Positions 6,493 to 10,849 of a DNA stretch of 10,849 nt are shown here, in pieces; within the stretch, counting starts at the first letter, position 1, and each line of letters begins with the position of its first letter. Location of the stretch: the NCBI GenBank assembly GCA_903892315.1, contig CAITHY010000194.1, positions 1-10,849 on the forward strand, read 5' to 3'. A model generated the notes under the pieces. The model worked only from the letters and a program-made list of their open reading frames with translations. It did no database searches and was not told the origin of the DNA. Source of the stretch: an uncultured beta proteobacterium (GTDB lineage: Bacteria; Pseudomonadota; Gammaproteobacteria; Burkholderiales; Burkholderiaceae). The position numbers and the translations under genes were made by a program.

Positions 6493-7582
6493 TCGGCTGG
6501 GGCAAGCCATAGCGCCCTAGCTGAGTCAAGGGCACCCACTTTAGATCTGGATTTGAGAATACCAACTCTTTCGGAATGCTTGCCTGCCATATTTGCATCC
6601 ATAAACGCCTGTGCGTAAAGACATGCTTAATTTCTTCGGCCTGCTTTAGGGATTGACAAGCTTTTGCAAGCACTGCAAATTTTTCTTCAGGCAATGTAGC
6701 TGCAAATAATTTCTGCGGGCTTATCTGGTCATCTTTTACACCAGACACTCTAGGGGTCCACGGTCCTTCAGGTAAAGACCAAAGACCACCCCAAATAGCT
6801 TTACTTGGGCGCTTTTGCAAGAGAATGGAATTGCCCGAGCGCATCAACAGCATATTGCAATTCAATTCTGGGGACTTTGTCTTCTTGGTTTTTTGCGGGA
6901 GCGAAAGTACTTGATCGCTTAAATTGGCTTGGCAGTCCTTTGCGTAGGGGCATTTTTTTTCAGATCCCAAACATACCGGTTTGCGTGATGTGCACCAAGT
7001 AGCGCCAAAGTCCATCAGCGCCTGGGTATAGACCGGCATATCCGTCGGCTTCGTTGGGAGCAAATCATTTGCTATATCCCACAGACGATCATTGACAGCC
7101 TTATCTTGGATTGCACCTTCAATCGCGAATAAACGCGCCAGAATGCGTTTCACATTAGCATCCAAGATGGGCGCACGCTCATGAAAAGCAAAAGCAGCGA
7201 TTGCACCTGCAGTAGAGCGGCCAATACCTTTCAACTGCTCAAGCAAGATAGGATCGCTTGGAAAATTACCGTCGAACTCTGTCATAACTTGTTTTGCGCA
7301 AGCGTGTAGATTTCTAGCGCGTGAGTAATAGCCTAAGCCCGCCCATTCAGCCAATACCTCATCGAGGTCAGCGGCGGCTAATTTTTTAACCGTTGGGAAA
7401 CGTTTCATAAAACGTGGGTAGCGCTCTAAGACGGTAGCTACCTGAGTTTGTTGCAACATGATTTCCGAAACCCATACTGCATAAGGGTCGCGATTGCCTT
7501 GCCAAGGCAAGCCTGATCGCCCACTGACCGCATGCCAAGCAAGAAGCTTTGCTGCAAATGTATTGGTCAACGTTTTTGACAT
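6437..7582 (-). CDS. mutY: A/G-specific adenine DNA glycosylase MutY
   Basis: Removes adenine mispaired with 8-oxoguanine, working with MutM in the GO system. The ATG at 7582 gives 381 residues. The N-terminal glycosylase core includes SEIMLQQTQV with catalytic E40, the HhH motif LKGIGRSTAG (117-126) and D141 in ILDANVKR. Four cluster cysteines follow at C197, C204, C211 and C217, and then the C-terminal 8-oxoG-recognition domain with WGGLWSLPE (264-272). The second cysteine spacer is six residues rather than the usual two, and the inserted segment is encoded partly by an A8 run. The start overlaps the mutM stop by 16 bp and lacks a Shine-Dalgarno, suggesting coupling; a longer in-frame TTG start at 7642 is unlikely. 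Its last 18 codons and stop lie inside the 3' end of rapZ, with no room for a terminator between the genes. Confidence 0.95.
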   Translation of the reverse strand: MSKTLTNTFAAKLLAWHAVSGRSGLPWQGNRDPYAVWVSEIMLQQTQVATVLERYPRFMKRFPTVKKLAAADLDEVLAEWAGLGYYSRARNLHACAKQVMTEFDGNFPSDPILLEQLKGIGRSTAGAIAAFAFHERAPILDANVKRILARLFAIEGAIQDKAVNDRLWDIANDLLPTKPTDMPVYTQALMDFGATWCTSRKPVCLGSEKKCPYAKDCQANLSDQVLSLPQKTKKTKSPELNCNMLLMRSGNSILLQKRPSKAIWGGLWSLPEGPWTPRVSGVKDDQISPQKLFAATLPEEKFAVLAKACQSLKQAEEIKHVFTHRRLWMQIWQASIPKELVFSNPDLKWVPLTQLGRYGLPQPIKLLLQGLNLVRGDDLKN

Positions 7583-8403
7583 TGAGTACAGAAATAGGTG
7601 GAACGTTGACCCTGCACTATCTGATGAATCGGTGACTTGCAAACCTTACACGGCAAGCCTTTGCGGTCATAGACTTTGGTCTGAACCATAAAGTGTCCAG
7701 GATCACCATCGCTATTTACAAAATCCTTCAAACTACTGCCGCCAGCTGCAATGGCTTTTTTCAAAATCAATCGTACCGCTTCAGCTAGACGAGCACATTG
7801 CGGTCGAGTCAGTTTTCCTGCAGCTTTAGCCGGGTGAATGCCCGCCTCAAATAAACTTTCAGAACAGTAAATATTGCCGACACCGACGACCGCCTGCCCC
7901 GCCAAAAGAAACTGCTTCACAGCGATACTGCGCTTACGAGAAGCTTGATAAAGAATGTCTGCACCCAACTCACCAGCAAACTCTGGAGAAAATGGTTCAA
8001 CTCCTAGCTTTTGCAACAGCGTAAATGTTTCAATAGGGCCTTTTGATTTGGGGTGCCATAAGACCGCACCGAATTTTCTTGGGTCATGCAGACGCAAACT
8101 CAACTTTCCAAACTCTAGCGTCACTCGATCATGAATCTTGAGAGGATCTGAGCTTGGTAGTACGCGCAAAGTTCCCGTCATCCCCAAATGAATCAACAAG
8201 TAGCCCGTATCCATTTCTAATAAAAGATACTTTCCACGCCTCTCAATGGCATGCACTTTTTGCCCAGGCAAGGTTTTTGAGAGGCTGGGAGGCACTGGCC
8301 AACGCAAACGTCCATCAATAATCTTGACGGTGGTGACCTTGCGTCCCTCCAGATGGGGGGCGATTCCTAATCGGGTGACTTCTACTTCTGGGAGTTCTGG
8401 CAT
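7567..8403 (-). CDS. mutM: Formamidopyrimidine-DNA glycosylase MutM (Fpg)
   Basis: Bifunctional glycosylase/AP lyase that cuts out 8-oxoguanine and ring-opened purines opposite C. The 278-residue product starts MPELPEVE, with the N-terminal proline nucleophile P2 and E3, and has K58 in RRGKYLL. Further motifs are HLGMTGTLR (72-80), HDPRKFG (106-112), the helix-two-turn-helix GVGNIYCSE (174-182), SSLKDF (223-228) and the C-terminal zinc finger C252-X2-C255-X16-C272-X2-C275. The Met is removed in this family so that P2 can act, which fixes the start at 8403. Upstream there is no Shine-Dalgarno but TACAAT lies six bases away. mutY follows in the same transcript with a 16-bp overlap. Only 35 bp separate its start from the divergent TPR-LolB gene. 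Confidence 0.97.
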   Translation of the reverse strand: MPELPEVEVTRLGIAPHLEGRKVTTVKIIDGRLRWPVPPSLSKTLPGQKVHAIERRGKYLLLEMDTGYLLIHLGMTGTLRVLPSSDPLKIHDRVTLEFGKLSLRLHDPRKFGAVLWHPKSKGPIETFTLLQKLGVEPFSPEFAGELGADILYQASRKRSIAVKQFLLAGQAVVGVGNIYCSESLFEAGIHPAKAAGKLTRPQCARLAEAVRLILKKAIAAGGSSLKDFVNSDGDPGHFMVQTKVYDRKGLPCKVCKSPIHQIVQGQRSTYFCTQCQKR

Positions 8404-8409
8404 AAATGA

Positions 8410-8415
8410 ATTGTA
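8410..8415 (-). promoter_or_regulatory. Candidate -10 box for mutM-mutY (leaderless start)
   Basis: Read on the minus strand this is TACAAT, five of six consensus bases, with exactly six bases to the mutM ATG, so the predicted first base of the transcript is the A of the start codon. The -35 region is weak: TAAGCA at an 18-bp spacer matches in only three positions. Confidence 0.4.
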
Positions 8416-8426
8416 GATTCGCGGAT

Positions 8427-8432
8427 TAGAAT
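8427..8432 (+). promoter_or_regulatory. Candidate -10 box for the TPR-LolB gene (leaderless start)
   Basis: TAGAAT, five of six consensus bases, ends six bases before ATG 8439. It lies back-to-back with the opposite -10 box of mutM, 11 bp apart, in the 35-bp divergent gap. No good -35 is visible; one would have to lie at the very start of mutM. Confidence 0.35.
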
Positions 8433-8438
8433 GTGCTT

Positions 8439-9926
8439 ATGAGTAAATTCACAATGAAACCTCTTTTAAAGGGTTTATTCCTGGCGGCCTTGGCTAGTGG
8501 AGTCATTTCATCAGCCCATGCCCAAATCCAGGCAAATGGAATACAAAACGGTGAGGCCGTCTTTGAGGTGCTCGCCTCCGAAATCGCCCTGCAGCGGGGT
8601 GAGGCTGGCCTGGCTTACAACACCTATTTAGAGATGGCGCGCCAGTACCAGGATCCAAGACTTGCCCAAAGGGCCATGGAAATTGCGATTGCAGGAGGTT
8701 CCCCAGACTTAGCCATGCAAGCAGCTAAAGCTTGGGATGAACTCTCACCAGCCTCAGATACCAAACCTAAGGAAGTCCTAATAACACTCTTGATCTTAAG
8801 CAACCGCTGGTCTGATGCTATCAAGCCAGCAGTTGCCTTATTACGCCAACAAACTCCGGCTGAACAAGAAAACACTCTTTTGCAATTACAAGCATTACTT
8901 GCTAAAGCAAAAGATGAGTCAGACGCCTTGCGTACTTTTTATGAAATCACATCGACTGTCAGGATTCCACTGAAAGATTCAGGGCTGCTTTATACCTATG
9001 CCATGTCTGCTGAAAAAGTAGGTCGTATGGATGTAATGGAAAAAACCTTGCGCGACATTTTGCGGAAGAATCCAAACGATGTGAATTCTCTTAATGCTCT
9101 CGGCTACTCGTTAGCCGATCGCAATCTGAAATTACCAGAAGCATTTGTACTCATTAGCAAAGCACATCAACTGTCTCCAAAGGATGGTTTTATTTTGGAC
9201 AGCTTAGGCTGGGTGAATTTTCGTCTTGGTAAAAACGCTCTTGCGTTAGAGCAACTTCAGCAAGCCTACGCTATCAAACCGGAGGCTGATATTGCTGGTC
9301 ATACCGGTGAAGTATTGTGGGTCATGAATCGTCGCGCTGAAGCAGAAGCAATTTGGCGTCAGGGACAAAAATTGGATGCTAATAATCCAACCTTGAAAGA
9401 AACCTTACAACGCTTCAAGCCAGACTGGACAAGAGATGATCAATCCTCTCAGGGCTCATGGGATGGACGTTTTGCCGTCAAAGTGATTGGCCTAACCGAG
9501 TCACAAAACCAAGGCGGCTCTGGTGGCTTCACCTTGACCCAGGAAGCATTAAAAGATGTTTTAGAGATACGCAATCCTATGGGTGGGTCGATTGCAAAAA
9601 TTACCATTACACCAGGTGAAGCTACTCTCGAAAGTGACGGCAAAGTAGTTACTGCGGTTGATGCAGATGCCTTAGTACAAAACACCTTGGGCTTACCTCT
9701 ACCTGCGCGCGGATTATCAAACTGGTTAAGAGGTGAAGTACGCCCAGGAAGTGAAGCAAGTGTTGATAGAAATGCGAAGGGCCAAGTGAGCAAAATTAGT
9801 CAGGATGGCTGGGACTTGGTATACACATGGAGCAACACTAATCGTCTAGAAAAACTCATCATGACGCGCAGCTCAAATATCGGCTCGATTGATATACGCC
9901 TCGTGTTTGACCGCCCAAATGACTAA
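8439..9926 (+). CDS. Exported TPR protein fused to a LolB domain
   Basis: One open frame of 495 residues. Residues 1-29 look like a Sec signal peptide (basic start, hydrophobic 9-24, likely cleavage after AHA). Residues about 35-325 are alpha-helical tetratricopeptide-type repeats, clearest at NSLNALGYSLAD (217-228) and DSLGWVNFRLGK (254-265). Residues about 341-495 match LolB, the outer-membrane receptor that takes lipoproteins from LolA: WDGRFAV, RNPMGGSI (378-385), ATLESDGK, LGLPLPARGLSNWLRG (417-432) and a GWDLVY strand. In most Burkholderiales as I know them, a TPR gene and lolB are two adjacent genes before ispE. There is no lipobox and no cysteine anywhere, so it cannot be acylated; it would be periplasmic or held by protein contacts. 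ATG 8439 is preferred; GTG 8433 and ATG 8454 are alternatives. ispE follows after 11 bp. Confidence 0.88.
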   Translation: MSKFTMKPLLKGLFLAALASGVISSAHAQIQANGIQNGEAVFEVLASEIALQRGEAGLAYNTYLEMARQYQDPRLAQRAMEIAIAGGSPDLAMQAAKAWDELSPASDTKPKEVLITLLILSNRWSDAIKPAVALLRQQTPAEQENTLLQLQALLAKAKDESDALRTFYEITSTVRIPLKDSGLLYTYAMSAEKVGRMDVMEKTLRDILRKNPNDVNSLNALGYSLADRNLKLPEAFVLISKAHQLSPKDGFILDSLGWVNFRLGKNALALEQLQQAYAIKPEADIAGHTGEVLWVMNRRAEAEAIWRQGQKLDANNPTLKETLQRFKPDWTRDDQSSQGSWDGRFAVKVIGLTESQNQGGSGGFTLTQEALKDVLEIRNPMGGSIAKITITPGEATLESDGKVVTAVDADALVQNTLGLPLPARGLSNWLRGEVRPGSEASVDRNAKGQVSKISQDGWDLVYTWSNTNRLEKLIMTRSSNIGSIDIRLVFDRPND

Positions 9927-9937
9927 GCAAAATATCC

Positions 9938-10816
9938 ATGGCGAAACTCGATTCTTTATCTCTGCGCTCACCGGCTAAGCTCAATCTTTTTTTGCACATT
10001 GTCGGACGCAGAGCAGATGGCTATCACCTACTCCAATCGGTCTTTCAACTAATTGACTGGTGCGACACCATCCACTTAAAAAGAATTTCTGAAAATGAAG
10101 TGCGCCGCATTAATCCCATTGCCGGGGTTCCGCCCGAACAAGACTTAGTAGTTCGCGCAGCAAACTTACTAAAAGATTTTTGCCAGATTGAGGCTGGTGT
10201 TGAAATCGATCTTCACAAAGAAATTCCGATGGGTGCAGGCATGGGGGGCGGGTCCTCTGACGCAGCAACTACTTTAATTGGTCTGAACGCCCTTTGGAAT
10301 CTTCAGCTCTCTAAAGAAACGCTTTGCACCCTAGGACTCAAGCTCGGGGCCGATGTCCCCTTCTTTATTTTTGGTCAAAATGCCTTTGTCGAGGGCATCG
10401 GGGAGAAAATTCAAGCAATTTCCCTCCAAACCCCTGATTTTTTGGTGATATTTCCCAATCAGGGGATTGCGACCGCTAGCATTTTTCAAGACCTGGAATT
10501 GACCCGAGATCACGCTCAGATTACAATTGATGGCTTTCTTGCATCGCCGTGGTTATATCAATCGAATGATTGTCAGGCGGTAGCGATGCGGATTTGCCCT
10601 GAAGTGAAGCAAGCTTTGGATTGGATTTCCCAGGTATTACCGGGCTCACAGCCCCGCATGTCTGGTTCTGGAAGTAGCGTTTTTGCAGTCTTAGACACTA
10701 AGACTGACACCGCAAAACTAGAAAATCTTCTGCAAAATCTTCCTGAAGGGTGGGTAGGTCGGGTTGTTCGGGGGCTAAATAAAAATCCCGCTTACAATTT
10801 GATTTCTTCAGATTGA
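9938..10816 (+). CDS. ispE: 4-diphosphocytidyl-2-C-methyl-D-erythritol kinase IspE
   Basis: GHMP kinase that phosphorylates CDP-methylerythritol at the 2-hydroxyl in the MEP pathway to isopentenyl diphosphate; cytoplasmic. The 292-residue product opens with the substrate-binding SPAKLNLFLHI (K14) and RRADGYHLLQS. It carries the ATP loop PMGAGMGGGSSDAA at 97-110, the catalytic aspartate D139 in GADVPFF, and the third GHMP motif MSGSGSSVFA at 241-250. Its length is normal for the family. It starts 11 bp after the TPR-LolB stop, with no strong ribosome site, and is probably co-transcribed. The tRNA-Gln gene begins five bases after its stop, the lolB-ispE-tRNA-Gln-prs order typical of Burkholderiales; prs would lie beyond the window. 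Confidence 0.97.
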   Translation: MAKLDSLSLRSPAKLNLFLHIVGRRADGYHLLQSVFQLIDWCDTIHLKRISENEVRRINPIAGVPPEQDLVVRAANLLKDFCQIEAGVEIDLHKEIPMGAGMGGGSSDAATTLIGLNALWNLQLSKETLCTLGLKLGADVPFFIFGQNAFVEGIGEKIQAISLQTPDFLVIFPNQGIATASIFQDLELTRDHAQITIDGFLASPWLYQSNDCQAVAMRICPEVKQALDWISQVLPGSQPRMSGSGSSVFAVLDTKTDTAKLENLLQNLPEGWVGRVVRGLNKNPAYNLISSD

Positions 10817-10821
10817 CCTGT

Positions 10822-10849
10822 AGGGGAATCGCCAAGCTGGTTAAGGCAC
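10822..10849 (+). tRNA. tRNA-Gln, 5' part (cut by window end)
   Basis: The final 28 bases fit the 5' half of a tRNA: acceptor strand AGGGGAA, then T8 and C9, a D-stem GCC pairing with GGC around a loop AAGCTGGTTAA, then AC leading to the anticodon stem. The GCCAAG and AAGGCAC pieces are those of bacterial tRNA-Gln, and the position after ispE is the expected one. The anticodon lies beyond the window, so identity rests on these similarities and gene order. It starts five bases after the ispE stop. TACAAT at 10793-10798 could be a -10 box inside ispE, but no -35 fits; the tRNA may be cut out of an ispE transcript. Confidence 0.8.

Noticed and set aside
7583..7642. TTG start giving mutY 20 extra residues
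   Set aside because: The added residues do not resemble MutY and would enlarge the overlap with mutM to 76 bp; ATG 7582 is the first ATG and fits the family.
10793..10798. TACAAT as a tRNA-Gln promoter
   Set aside because: No -35 hexamer lies at 16-18 bp; the nearest TTG-like element (10764) has a 23-bp spacer, so I mention it only in the tRNA entry.

Overview
The window looks like chromosomal core DNA from a Gram-negative betaproteobacterium of the Burkholderiaceae. The gene order lptC-lptA-lptB / hpf-ptsN-hprK-rapZ, then convergent mutY-mutM, then TPR-lolB / ispE / tRNA-Gln, is the order I know from Burkholderiales. The moderate base composition and very tight packing suggest a streamlined freshwater lineage such as Polynucleobacter. 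The genus is inference from order and composition; no database search was run.

Layout. 28-3604 (+): kdsD, kdsC, lptC, lptA, lptB. The first two make Kdo for the LPS core. The other three are the inner-membrane/periplasmic part of the Lpt machine that carries LPS to the outer membrane. 3605-3796: the only sizeable intergenic gap (192 bp), at the place where rpoN (sigma-54) normally sits; no rpoN is present. 3797-6492 (+): hpf, ptsN, hprK and rapZ, covering ribosome hibernation, nitrogen PTS, HPr kinase and an RNase adaptor/nucleotide-binding protein. 6437-8403 (-): mutM and mutY, the two glycosylases of the 8-oxoguanine (GO) repair system. They overlap each other by 16 bp, and mutY overlaps rapZ tail-to-tail by 56 bp. 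8439-9926 (+): one long ORF joining an exported TPR protein to a complete LolB domain. 9938-10816 (+): ispE. 10822-10849 (+): the 5' end of a tRNA-Gln, cut by the window edge.

How the genes work together. Most of the window serves the cell envelope: Kdo synthesis, LPS transport, lipoprotein insertion by LolB, and isoprenoid precursors for undecaprenyl phosphate and quinones by IspE. The hpf-rapZ block is a regulatory unit that usually follows rpoN. The mut pair protects against oxidative G:C to T:A mutation.

Most notable points: (1) the TPR-LolB fusion contains no cysteine at all, so it cannot be a lipoprotein; (2) sigma-54 is missing from its conserved place; (3) -10-like hexamers sit exactly 6 nt before the ATG of kdsD, mutM and TPR-lolB, and a perfect TATAAT sits 8 nt before ptsN, suggesting leaderless transcripts; (4) MutY has a four-residue insertion in its Fe-S cysteine loop, encoded partly by an A8 homopolymer; (5) a small palindrome/direct-repeat cluster lies before hpf. 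I saw no mobile element, CRISPR array or clear rho-independent terminator. The window is ordinary core genome with unusual details, and I found no wholly new system in it.
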